Shown in pieces: positions 1 through 5,327 of a stretch of 6,657 bases of DNA (the first letter of the stretch is position 1; each line of letters opens with the position of its first letter). Position numbers and translations under genes: made by a program. This DNA is from Bacillota bacterium (GTDB lineage Bacteria; Bacillota; Clostridia; Acetivibrionales; DSM-1351): NCBI GenBank assembly GCA_023415305.1, contig JAEZKZ010000095.1, forward strand, positions 1-6,657, read 5' to 3'. The notes below the pieces were generated by a model. It had not been told where the DNA came from. It saw only the letters and a program-made list of their open reading frames with translations, and searched no databases.

Positions 1-97
1 AAAAAACTCCTGTCACCAATAACTAAGAAACAACGGGATATCTTTAATGCCTGCGGACTGTCTACTGACAGTTTGCCTGCCTGGCTTTCAGCTATAT
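1..97 (-). promoter_or_regulatory. Possible 5' leader of a gene beyond the left edge
   Basis: No coding region is visible here. Read on the minus strand, the last bases before the edge are GACAGGAGTTTTTT. AGGAG lies at about 7-11, so a start codon just outside the window would be correctly spaced. A hairpin with a perfect 6-bp stem (ACTGTC, loop of 4, GACAGT; 57-72) plus two flanking G-T pairs lies upstream of it in that reading. No T-run follows the hairpin, so it does not look like a terminator. The stretch could be the structured leader of a minus-strand gene, but that gene is not in view and no known riboswitch class was recognised. Confidence 0.3.
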
Positions 98-157
98 CTG
101 TATAGTATAATTTCGCGGGAGTTTAGGCTGTATAGTATAATTTCGCGGGAGTTTAGG
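98..157. repeat. Exact 30-bp tandem duplication (two copies)
   Basis: Bases 98-127 and 128-157 are identical, head to tail, with no spacer. Each copy contains the near-palindromic TATAGTATAA and a GC-rich TTTCGCGGGAG. Read on the minus strand, each copy contains TATACT, a possible -10 box. The outer copy has TTGGAA 18 bp upstream of it, so it could be a weak promoter for a gene beyond the left edge. Two unspaced copies do not make a CRISPR array. The origin could be a replication-slippage duplication or a duplicated regulatory site. Confidence 0.9.
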
Positions 158-212
158 TTCCAATAAGTCTTGTCCTGGCAAGTCAATTTTACTTGTAATA
201 TAACATAAGCAT

Positions 213-265
213 AAAAAAACCGTTTCTTTTATAATGTACCTGACATTACAAAAGAAACGGTTTTT
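213..265 (-). terminator. Intrinsic terminator of the tRNA-Gly unit
   Basis: A long inverted repeat pairs 215-237 with 243-265 around a 5-nt loop. Its only imperfection is A231/C249, which becomes a G-U pair in the minus-strand transcript. In that direction the stem is followed by a run of U from the seven A at 213-219. It lies directly after the CCA end of tRNA-Gly(TCC), so it closes the tRNA transcript. The A/T-rich flanks could also let it act on the plus strand. Confidence 0.9.
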
Positions 266-267
266 GT

Positions 268-341
268 TGGAGCGGGTGATGGGAATCGGACCCACGCAAT
301 CAGCTTGGAAGGCTGATGTTCTACCATTGAACTACACCCGC
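268..341 (-). tRNA. tRNA-Gly (anticodon TCC)
   Basis: The minus strand gives a 74-nt cloverleaf. The 7-bp acceptor stem is GCGGGTG/CACCCGC, with U as discriminator and an encoded CCA (268-270). The anticodon stem TCAGC/GCTGA encloses the loop CTTCCAA, which puts TCC in the anticodon position. The T-loop contains GGTCCGATTCC. It decodes GGA and GGG glycine codons. It is the second gene of a two-tRNA transcript, 7 nt after tRNA-Gly(GCC), and is followed at once by the terminator. The discriminator U fits bacterial glycine tRNAs. Confidence 0.97.
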
Positions 342-348
342 GTTAGTA

Positions 349-423
349 TGGAGCGGGTTAAGAGATTCGAACTCTCGACTTTCACCTTGGCAAGGTGACA
401 CTCTACCGCTGAGTTAAACCCGC
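349..423 (-). tRNA. tRNA-Gly (anticodon GCC)
   Basis: The minus strand gives a 75-nt cloverleaf. The acceptor stem is GCGGGTT/AACCCGC, with discriminator U and an encoded CCA (349-351). The anticodon stem TCACC/GGTGA encloses the loop TTGCCAA, which puts GCC in the anticodon position, and a GTTCGAATC T-loop is present. It decodes GGC and GGU. It is the first gene after the promoter, with a leader of only about a dozen nucleotides. Confidence 0.97.
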
Positions 424-443
424 ATCACTATCACGCAAAAGTT

Positions 444-472
444 ATTATAAAGTGGTTCGCCGATTTTGTCAA
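444..472 (-). promoter_or_regulatory. Consensus sigma-A promoter of the tRNA-Gly unit
   Basis: On the minus strand a perfect -35 box TTGACA (467-472) is separated by exactly 17 bp from a perfect -10 box TATAAT (444-449). The expected transcription start is near 437, about 14 nt before the 5' end of tRNA-Gly(GCC). Full consensus is typical of stable-RNA promoters. Confidence 0.93.
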
Positions 473-519
473 CCATTTTCCCGAAAAAAAATATTATTTT
501 TATATATTAAAAAACCTCT

Positions 520-1245
520 TCAGAATAATCCCAAAATTACATAATATAATACTGGTATGAAAATTGAAGGAAGCAGATTTCCCACATTTATTTTCTTGAT
601 TTCCAAAAGGTTTATCCCTATTGCAAAAATTAGAATTCCACCCACCAAAGACATCTGAGCTATAACCATATCGTTCAGCCATGGCTTGATAAAACCGGCA
701 AGCAATGTTATTCCCCCTTGATACACAAGCACAGGAATTGCCGAGAACGCTACACCTATCCCTAATGTGGCAGCAAATATAACAGCTGTAATCCCATCAA
801 GAATGGACTTGGCATATAAAGTTGACGCATTTCCCGATAATCCATCTTCCAGGGCTCCCACTATGGCCATGGCTCCAACACAGTATACCAGGCTTGCTGT
901 GACAAAGCCGGTTGAAAAGGAGCCATTCTTGGAAGGAATTTTCGCCTGAAACCAATTTCCGATATTTTCAAGCCTTTCTTCTATTTTAAGAAGTTCCCCC
1001 AACAATCCTCCAATTACAAGACTGAATATCATAAGCATAACAAACTGCCTGTCCAGCTTATTTCCGTTCACTATGGTAAGCATTTCCTTTATGGTCCCTG
1101 ATATTCCGATAAACAGAACAGATAGACCTATCCCCTGCATCACCGTTTTTTTATACTTTTCGGGTATACCCTTTCTAAGCATGGTACCCGCTATTCCGCC
1201 TGCAATAACTGCCCCGGTGTTCACCAGAGTTCCAAGTCCAACCAA
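520..1245 (-). CDS. DUF554 family integral membrane protein
   Basis: This polytopic membrane protein of the DUF554 family (B. subtilis YdfK-like) has no established biochemical role. Family hallmarks are visible: an N-terminal GTLVNTGAVIAGGIAG, then GIPEKY..TVMQGIGL, a central GAMAIVGALEDGLSG, the segment SILDGITAVIFAATLGIGVA and a C-terminal GGILIFAIGINLL. About six or seven hydrophobic segments span the chain. The reading frame is open to a TTG at 1263, but the strong GGGGGGAG (1261-1254) best serves the TTG at 1245, 8 nt downstream. That start gives 241 aa and an N-terminus (MVGLGTLVNTG) like other family members. A TTG at 1251 is less likely because it is too close. The gene starts 35 bp after the cca stop and is probably cotranscribed with it. 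No convincing terminator follows. Confidence 0.85.
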   Translation of the reverse strand: MVGLGTLVNTGAVIAGGIAGTMLRKGIPEKYKKTVMQGIGLSVLFIGISGTIKEMLTIVNGNKLDRQFVMLMIFSLVIGGLLGELLKIEERLENIGNWFQAKIPSKNGSFSTGFVTASLVYCVGAMAIVGALEDGLSGNASTLYAKSILDGITAVIFAATLGIGVAFSAIPVLVYQGGITLLAGFIKPWLNDMVIAQMSLVGGILIFAIGINLLEIKKINVGNLLPSIFIPVLYYVILGLF

Positions 1246-1280
1246 AATCAACACTCCCCCCAAGTACTAAGTAAGTCAAA

Positions 1281-2627
1281 TTAATCAGAAATATACTGTC
1301 TGGCCAATTCTATCAACTTCTCCTTTTCATTCAGGTCTGGCTTCTCCAAAACCTGTTCAAAAAGCTGACCGAGTACCTGTCTTATTTGTTTCCCGGGTTT
1401 CATTCCAAGTGAAATTAAATCATCCCCGTTTATGGCCAAATCAGAAATATTTATACACTGATGCTTCTCTTTTATTTCTTCATAAATATGCTTAATATTA
1501 TCCAACGTTATAAGTCGTTTGTCCAGATAAACAGGATTCTGTCCCATCGCATCAGCCCTCTGTACCTCCAGAAGACTTAAAAACAGCTCTTCTCCCACCT
1601 TGTTTATTACTTTTTTGACCGAGCTCTCTGTGTCAAACAGATCCATATCGTGATATTTGATCAAGGTTAGTATTCTCTTTATCGAAGCCTTGTCAAAACG
1701 CAAATTATTTAAAATTTTATCAGCCATTTCAACGCTGACCTCGGGGTGTCCGTAAAAATGATCGATCCCCTTTTCATCTGTAGTTTTTCGGGAGGGTTTG
1801 CCAATATCATGGAGAAGCATTGTCCATCTGAGTATCAAAGTTTTTGGTACACTTTTGACAGTGATCATAACATGTTCCGCCACGTTGTATATATGGTATG
1901 GATTATTCTGTTCAGTAAAATAGCAGGGTATGAATTCCGGCATTATATTGTTAAGAAGACCGGTAGTATAGAGCATGTTGAAGCACGAAGGATTCGAGGA
2001 GAGCAGTATTTTGTTTACTTCCTCCCTTATTCTCTCTTTACTGATATTCCTGATAGAGCCTGCATTTTTTGAAATAGCGTCAAAGGTACTCTTTTCTATT
2101 GTGAACCCCAACTGTGCACTGAACCTTATTGCCCGTAACATTCTGAGGGCATCCTCAAGAAATCGAACTTCGGGGTTGCCTACAGCTTTTATGCTCCTCT
2201 GTTCAATATCTTTAAGACCTTCAAAATAGTCTATCAGTCCTGTTTTTGAATTGTAAGCCATAGCATTTACAGTAAAATCACGTCTTGCAAGGTCTTCTTT
2301 CAGGCTTGTTGTAAAGCTGACATTATCCGGCCTTCGTGAATCGGAATAGGTACCATCTATTCTATAGGTAGTGACTTCAAAAATATCACCATTTACTGCC
2401 ACACTCACTGTGCCGTGGCGTATACCTGTATCATAGGTCTTGTCAAAAATCCTCTTAATATCCTCAGGCTGGGCATTGGTTGTAATATCCCAGTCACACG
2501 GAGTCATTCCGAGAATGGAATCCCTGACACAACCTCCCACTATAAAGGCCTCAAATCCGTTTTCATTCAGTCTTTCAATAATGTAACCGACGCTGTCGGG
2601 GTATATTATTTCATTTGTATATATCAT
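1281..2627 (-). CDS. cca: CCA tRNA nucleotidyltransferase with HD domain
   Basis: The cytoplasmic enzyme adds or repairs the 3'-terminal CCA of tRNAs using CTP and ATP, without a nucleic acid template. The 448-aa length is normal for bacterial class II enzymes. The nucleotidyltransferase head shows FIVGGCVRD (28-36) and the metal-binding pair D45-W-D47. Next come RRDFTVNAMAYN (115-126), then LEDALRMLRAIRFSAQLGF (157-175), followed by ISKERIREE (195-203). An HD domain follows with H246/H252, LLHDIGKP (271-278) and YGHPEVS. This domain is linked to phosphohydrolase activity in some relatives. A separate CC-adding or A-adding specialist cannot be excluded from sequence alone. The ATG at 2627 follows AAGGCAGGATAT. 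Both tRNAs in the window encode CCA, so repair is the likely role toward them. It appears to lead an operon with the DUF554 gene; no confident promoter was found upstream. Confidence 0.96.
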   Translation of the reverse strand: MIYTNEIIYPDSVGYIIERLNENGFEAFIVGGCVRDSILGMTPCDWDITTNAQPEDIKRIFDKTYDTGIRHGTVSVAVNGDIFEVTTYRIDGTYSDSRRPDNVSFTTSLKEDLARRDFTVNAMAYNSKTGLIDYFEGLKDIEQRSIKAVGNPEVRFLEDALRMLRAIRFSAQLGFTIEKSTFDAISKNAGSIRNISKERIREEVNKILLSSNPSCFNMLYTTGLLNNIMPEFIPCYFTEQNNPYHIYNVAEHVMITVKSVPKTLILRWTMLLHDIGKPSRKTTDEKGIDHFYGHPEVSVEMADKILNNLRFDKASIKRILTLIKYHDMDLFDTESSVKKVINKVGEELFLSLLEVQRADAMGQNPVYLDKRLITLDNIKHIYEEIKEKHQCINISDLAINGDDLISLGMKPGKQIRQVLGQLFEQVLEKPDLNEKEKLIELARQYISD

Positions 2628-2747
2628 ATATCCTGCCTTTTTTTTAGTATCATTCAGCGCTTAATCATATTGTTTATTACCATATAATTTATTTCAATGG
2701 AATTCACTACTATGTAATTTTATCACATATTAATATGTTTAATACAC
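2628..2747. other. Intergenic gap with a 14-bp perfect palindrome
   Basis: These 120 AT-rich bases separate the end of the 133-aa gene from the cca start. ACATATTAATATGT at 2725-2738 is a perfect palindrome, 9 bp after the 133-aa gene's stop. It is not followed by a T-run and is not a convincing terminator. Several AT-rich -10-like sequences exist on the minus strand, but none has a good -35 at the right distance. Whether cca has its own promoter or is read through from upstream is open. Confidence 0.5.
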
Positions 2748-3149
2748 CTAACAAAAGTTCGGACCTGAATTTAAGTTATTATGTATAAAGGCTGATATGG
2801 CAGCTATTGGGATAATTGCTGTAGAACCTGTTGAAGCCTTCTTGTTAAAAGGGCATAGAGCACAGAAAAGTATATTGTCAGTATTGCAGGTGCAGGCATT
2901 TCCAAGAGAACAGGCCGGAGGCATTGAAGGCAGCATAAGAAGTTTTATATAGGTATTGGTGCCACCCATCAAAACACCGGTAAAGCCCTTACCCACCTCG
3001 CCTCCTGCATTTACAAATACCGTAACCGTCTGGCCTATGTATTCCTTAAAGTCAAGTTCAAATTTTATTTCTTTTTTATCTTTAACTACAGGGGTATCCA
3101 TATTGCTTTTATCCTTATTATACAATGCTTTCTTCCTATATGCCCTCAT
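2748..3149 (-). CDS. Conserved-looking Cys-rich protein with Sm-like pattern
   Basis: I do not recognise a named family for this 133-aa protein. Residues 1-32 are charged and probably flexible. Residues 36-71 (EYIGQTVTVFVNAGGEVGKG, then FTGVLMGGTNTYIKLL) and 108-123 (GSTAIIPIAAISAFIH) look like the two strand-turn-strand halves of an Sm/LSm-like small barrel, as in DUF2642-type spore proteins. Between them lies a Cys-rich insertion, C80-x5-C86-x-C88-x7-C96-x2-C99, with a last Cys at the C-terminal residue 133. This could bind metal or form cross-links. There is no signal peptide or membrane segment. The ATG at 3149 has AGGGG 10 nt upstream. An in-frame ATG at 3101 (residue 17) with AAGGA upstream is an alternative start. 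A SigE-like promoter upstream hints at sporulation expression, and a spore-coat role is inference only. Confidence 0.75.
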   Translation of the reverse strand: MRAYRKKALYNKDKSNMDTPVVKDKKEIKFELDFKEYIGQTVTVFVNAGGEVGKGFTGVLMGGTNTYIKLLMLPSMPPACSLGNACTCNTDNILFCALCPFNKKASTGSTAIIPIAAISAFIHNNLNSGPNFC

Positions 3150-3241
3150 CCAATAAAAACCCCTGAAAGAACTTCTAGTTTATTATATTAATTTTATTTT
3201 ATATTGCTATTTTTTATTTGTAACAAAAAAAAGGCTTCTGA

Positions 3242-3268
3242 ATAGTATGTTATTAGTCAGGTAAATAT
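3242..3268 (-). promoter_or_regulatory. Sporulation-sigma-like promoter of the 133-aa gene
   Basis: The minus strand has ATATT (3264-3268), 14 bp, then CATACTAT (3242-3249). This resembles the mother-cell SigE pattern ATATT-N14-CATACAnT in both boxes and spacing. CATACTA alone also fits a SigG -10, but the -35 fit is poorer. The predicted start near 3235 gives a leader of about 86 nt. A sigma-A alternative (TATAAT nearer the gene, at about 3181-3186) has only a weak -35. Confidence 0.4.
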
Positions 3269-3304
3269 TGCTTATAACTAAAGCCAATTGAAATACTTAC
3301 CTGA
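3257..3304. repeat. 13-bp inverted repeat with nested inner hairpin
   Basis: TCAGGTAAATATT (3257-3269) and AATACTTACCTGA (3292-3304) are inverted copies with one mismatch. The 22-bp loop contains a second short inverted repeat, GCTT (3270-3273) and AAGC (3281-3284). The left arm covers the -35 region of the minus-strand promoter. The right arm covers the -35 and spacer region of the plus-strand promoter candidate. It lies between two divergent genes, so it could be a shared operator. It does not end in a T-run and is not an intrinsic terminator. Confidence 0.75.
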
Positions 3305-3316
3305 TCTACTTTTAAT
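3288..3316 (+). promoter_or_regulatory. Candidate promoter of the 39-aa gene
   Basis: TTGAAA (3288-3293), 17 bp, then TTTAAT (3311-3316) fits a sigma-A promoter with one mismatch in the -10 box. The predicted start near 3323 gives a leader of about 29 nt before the ATG at 3352. The right arm of the inverted repeat lies within it. A sporulation-specific promoter cannot be excluded. Confidence 0.45.
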
Positions 3317-3351
3317 GTATTAATAATAAATATTTTGGAGGGAGTGTTTTT

Positions 3352-3471
3352 ATGGGTGGTTTTTTCGGTGGTAAAGGTAGCGGCTGTTTTGATGACGACA
3401 TGATTTTTGTAATAATTATTCTCATTATTCTATTCTGCTGCTTCTGCGGAAACAATGGTCATGATTGCTAA
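3352..3471 (+). CDS. 39-aa Gly/Cys-rich single-span membrane peptide
   Basis: This short gene has a strong ribosome binding site, GGAGGGAG, about 7 nt before its ATG, and an intrinsic terminator right after the stop. Both argue that it is real. The product starts with a Gly-rich segment (MGGFFGGKGSGCF), then DDD, then a hydrophobic helix at about 17-31 (MIFVIIILIILFCCF). It ends in the polar tail CGNNGHDC. It has five Cys (12, 29, 30, 32, 39). The layout of a Gly-rich head plus one membrane helix resembles the small YjcZ-type sporulation membrane proteins of Firmicutes. I cannot confirm membership, and the function is unknown. It is divergent from the Cys-rich 133-aa gene and may share its control region. 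Confidence 0.8.
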   Translation: MGGFFGGKGSGCFDDDMIFVIIILIILFCCFCGNNGHDC

Positions 3472-3479
3472 AAAAGACG

Positions 3480-3514
3480 AAAACTCAGGGGCCTCTTGCA
3501 GCCCCTGAGTTTTT
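3480..3514 (+). terminator. Intrinsic terminator, probably bidirectional
   Basis: A perfect 13-bp stem (3480-3492 with 3501-3513), GC-rich in its upper half (AGGGGC/GCCCCT), carries an 8-nt loop and is followed by T to 3514. It terminates the 39-aa gene 8 bp after its stop. On the minus strand the same stem is followed by TTTTCG and a T-run (from the A-run 3471-3475), only 20 bp after the terC stop. It therefore probably serves both convergent genes. Confidence 0.93.
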
Positions 3515-3533
3515 ATAGCTATGGCCTATATAC

Positions 3534-4403
3534 TCATTTTATATAGCGAACCTTTTCTAATTCTACATCCATCTTTTTTCTTTCCTGATATCTATTTACC
3601 AAAACTGATGTAATTACACTTCCTAAAAGAATTGTAAAAATAGTTAGCAGGGAATAAATTATCGGTATTTCAATATTGAAGAACAGTATTCCAAGCTTAA
3701 CACCGGTAAACATTAATATCAGCGCAACTCCAAACTTAACATACTTGAATTTCTCCTGCATTGCCGCCAATACAAAGTAAAGGCTTCTGAGTCCCAATAT
3801 TGCAAATATATTTGACGTATACACAATAAACGGATCTGTAGAAATTGAAAAAATTGCAGGTATTGAATCAATTGCAAAAAGGATATCGGAAAATTCAATC
3901 AGCACAAGTATTGCAAAAAGTGGGGTAGCATGAAGTACATGATTTATTTTTACAAAGAACTTTTCTTCATGCAGTGTATCTGTGACCGGCAATATTTTGC
4001 TTAAAAGCTTTAGTAGCTTACTATCTTTATGATCCCCGGCCTCTTCTCCGCTGAACATCATCTTGACTCCGCTGATTATCAGTATTATACCGAATATATA
4101 TAATATCCAGTGAATTTTATTGATAATTGTTATTCCCAATAAAATAAATATCAATCTGAGAATAATTGCACCTAATATACCATAATTTAGAACTCTTCTC
4201 TGATGTTGCGGCTTTATCCCGAAGCTTGTGAATAGGATAAGGAATAGGAACAGATTATCCACACTCAAACTGAGTTCAATCATATACCCGCCTAAAAATT
4301 CCAACGCCTTATGCTGACCTTCAAAAATCCAGACTCCGACGTTGAAAAGGATAGCAAGTCCAATCCAAAGTAAAACGAATTTTACTGCTCTTTTAGTTGA
4401 CAT
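3534..4403 (-). CDS. TerC family membrane protein, probable Mn2+ exporter
   Basis: This is a 289-aa polytopic membrane protein of the TerC/Alx family. Family members under the same riboswitch class export manganese, sometimes to metallate secreted proteins. The two conserved acidic motifs are present: IELSLSVDNLFLF (42-54; E43, D49, N50) and IEFSDILFAIDSIPAIF (169-185; E170, D173, D179). Hydrophobic segments lie near 8-26, 40-60, 75-94, 98-117, 160-182, 193-214, 223-242 and 247-269. A charged cytoplasmic-type loop at 119-157 separates two halves of similar layout. The ATG at 4403 follows a perfect AGGAGG (4414-4409) with 5 nt spacing. The long leader carries an Mn2+ riboswitch, so Mn2+ efflux is a better guess than tellurite resistance, the trait that gave the family its name. 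The gene is monocistronic and ends at the shared terminator. Confidence 0.93.
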   Translation of the reverse strand: MSTKRAVKFVLLWIGLAILFNVGVWIFEGQHKALEFLGGYMIELSLSVDNLFLFLILFTSFGIKPQHQRRVLNYGILGAIILRLIFILLGITIINKIHWILYIFGIILIISGVKMMFSGEEAGDHKDSKLLKLLSKILPVTDTLHEEKFFVKINHVLHATPLFAILVLIEFSDILFAIDSIPAIFSISTDPFIVYTSNIFAILGLRSLYFVLAAMQEKFKYVKFGVALILMFTGVKLGILFFNIEIPIIYSLLTIFTILLGSVITSVLVNRYQERKKMDVELEKVRYIK

Positions 4404-4450
4404 TTTAGCCTCCTGATAGTAGTTATATCAATATTTTCCCTTTCCTTTAC

Positions 4451-4488
4451 AAAAAAAAACCTTGAATGCAAATAAAACATTCAAAGGT
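4451..4488 (-). terminator. Riboswitch-controlled terminator of terC
   Basis: In the minus-strand transcript ACCUUUGAAUG (4488-4478) pairs with CAUUCAAGGU (4468-4459). The stem has one bulged U, a 9-nt loop and a following run of nine U (4459-4451). It stands about 50 nt before the terC start codon, so it would stop transcription before the gene. Its 5' arm shares bases 4481-4487 with the 3' strand of riboswitch helix P1, so only one of the two can form. Confidence 0.9.
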
Positions 4489-4570
4489 CTTGCTTTCCAC
4501 TTTGGAGAATAAAGCCAGGCTTTAAGAAACCGGTTGTTGACTTTATCGCTTGTAAGCTACTCCCCTTTAA
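4481..4570 (-). promoter_or_regulatory. yybP-ykoY Mn2+ riboswitch upstream of terC
   Basis: The minus-strand leader carries the two signature blocks of the yybP-ykoY class. AAAGGGGAGUAGC lies at 4568-4556 and GGAAAGCAAGACCUUU at 4498-4483. The inner block AAAGUCAACA lies between them, within a helix AUAAAG/CUUUAU. P1 can form 7 bp between 4570-4564 and 4487-4481. This class senses Mn2+. Ligand should hold P1 together and so block the terminator, turning terC on. The motif match is direct; the ON logic follows from the overlap of P1 with the terminator arm and from known members of the class. Confidence 0.93.
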
Positions 4571-4582
4571 TTCTATTAAGTT

Positions 4583-4611
4583 AGTTTAACAAATTTTTTC
4601 TGTCCAGTCAA
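4583..4611 (-). promoter_or_regulatory. Promoter of the riboswitch-terC transcript
   Basis: The minus strand has TTGACT (4606-4611), 17 bp, then TAAACT (4583-4588). TG one base before the -10 box gives an extended -10. The expected start near 4576 lies just before the first base of riboswitch P1, which supports the call. The leader would be about 170 nt. Confidence 0.75.
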
Positions 4612-4630
4612 TCAGAAACTTGATTTACAA

Positions 4631-4666
4631 TTTCATAAAACTTGGCTTATACTTTCATAAAACTTG
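4631..4666. repeat. Two 14-bp direct repeats, 22 bp apart, upstream of terC
   Basis: TTTCATAAAACTTG occurs at 4631-4644 and again at 4653-4666, in the same orientation with a 22-bp period. A shorter match, AAACTTG, occurs one further period away at 4616-4622, next to the terC -35 box. The period is about two helical turns, so all would face the same side of DNA. The stretch from 4612 to 4775 otherwise shows no gene. The repeats could be binding sites for a regulator of terC, or chance in AT-rich DNA. Confidence 0.7.
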
Positions 4667-4775
4667 CTCAATTATTTTATTTCACCACTTAAAGTTATTT
4701 TTTACATTTGCATTGTACTGCAGTTCATATTTGCTTTCAATTGAAAAAATTATTAGAAAAAATTCAGATATATCC

Positions 4776-4804
4776 TTTACAAATTTATATATAAGGACTA
4801 TAGT
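4776..4804 (+). promoter_or_regulatory. Promoter of the MarR-family gene
   Basis: TTTACA (4776-4781), 17 bp, then TATAGT (4799-4804) gives one mismatch to consensus in each box. The expected start is near 4811, about 40 nt before the ATG at 4851. The 19-bp inverted repeat begins only a few bases downstream of that start. Confidence 0.75.
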
Positions 4805-4813
4805 TATATCAAA

Positions 4814-4832
4814 TAGTTTGAAAATCAAAGTA
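4814..4832. promoter_or_regulatory. Putative MarR operator 1 (autoregulation)
   Basis: TAGTTTGA-AAA-TCAAAGTA is an inverted repeat of two 8-bp half-sites around 3 bp, with one mismatched pair. It lies just after the predicted transcription start of the MarR gene, where a bound dimer would block RNA polymerase. The same architecture recurs before the YhgE/Pip gene. Confidence 0.65.
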
Positions 4833-4850
4833 ATTGAGGTGTCATATCAG

Positions 4851-5312
4851 ATGGATTCCCAACCGGTAAACGAGCTATTAATTGTTGATCAGCTCTTCAG
4901 AAAGCTTTTTGATAAATATAGCAAACTTGAAAGTAAAAAGTTCTTCAGTAAAGCCCTGGAGGATCTAACAGTAATTGAGATCAATACCATACTGGTAATT
5001 GGACATGGTTCTGAGAATAAAAAGATGTCTGAGATTGCCAATACCTTAGGTGTTACCTTTGGTACTCCAACTGTTACAATTGACCGACTTATAAAGAAAG
5101 GCTATGTTATCAGACAGCGAGACCAGGAGGACCGACGCCAGGTTTTTATTTCTCTGTCGGAATCGGGTGTCAGTGTGTTTGGGTCAATTGTGCAATTAAG
5201 GAATAAGTTAGCAGAAAAAATTTTTGGTATTCTTGATATTGAGGAAAGAAAGTCATTGATTGAAATCCTCTCAACCTTGAATTCTCATTTTGATGATATT
5301 TTCAATCCGTAG
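4851..5312 (+). CDS. MarR family transcriptional regulator
   Basis: This 153-aa winged-helix DNA-binding protein is a likely homodimer and likely a ligand-responsive repressor. Residues 40-104 hold the MarR domain. It includes a helix at 58-65 (KMSEIANTL), a recognition helix near 70-83 (FGTPTVTIDRLIKKG) and a wing with the family signature RDQEDRRQVFISL (90-102). Helices at 1-35 and 116-150 would form the dimer interface. The reading frame is open back to 4620, but the upstream part looks like AT-rich leader sequence. The ATG at 4851 has GAGGTG 9 nt before it and gives a normal MarR length. An inverted repeat at the start of its transcript and a matching one before the YhgE/Pip gene suggest that it controls both. 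The ligand is unknown. Confidence 0.92.
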   Translation: MDSQPVNELLIVDQLFRKLFDKYSKLESKKFFSKALEDLTVIEINTILVIGHGSENKKMSEIANTLGVTFGTPTVTIDRLIKKGYVIRQRDQEDRRQVFISLSESGVSVFGSIVQLRNKLAEKIFGILDIEERKSLIEILSTLNSHFDDIFNP

Positions 5313-5327
5313 TTTTTTTTGTCAATA

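Noticed and set aside
98..157. CRISPR repeat
   Set aside because: There are only two copies, directly abutting, with no spacer and no cas gene in view.
92..295. 67-codon open frame on the minus strand
   Set aside because: It runs through the 3' end of tRNA-Gly(TCC), the terminator and the 30-bp duplication, and has no plausible ribosome binding site.
268..423. Phage or island attachment site at the tRNA genes
   Set aside because: No integrase and no duplicate of the tRNA 3' end is present in the window. The 30-bp duplication does not match the tRNA ends.
483..519. Intrinsic terminator after the DUF554 gene
   Set aside because: Only a 5-bp A/T stem can form before the T-run, which is too weak to call.
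767..1270. Plus-strand open frames of 60-65 codons opposite the DUF554 gene
   Set aside because: They are complements of a clear membrane-protein gene and have no initiation signals.
1746..2687. Plus-strand open frames of 84-108 codons opposite cca
   Set aside because: They are antisense to a well-conserved enzyme and lack ribosome binding sites and recognisable domains.
4620..4850. N-terminal extension of the MarR-family frame by 77 codons
   Set aside because: The extension starts at a TTG without a ribosome binding site, has AT-driven composition, would include the promoter and operator, and would give an unusual MarR length. The ATG at 4851 has a good ribosome binding site.
5295..5320. 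Terminator after the MarR gene
   Set aside because: A run of eight T follows the stop, but no stable stem precedes it.
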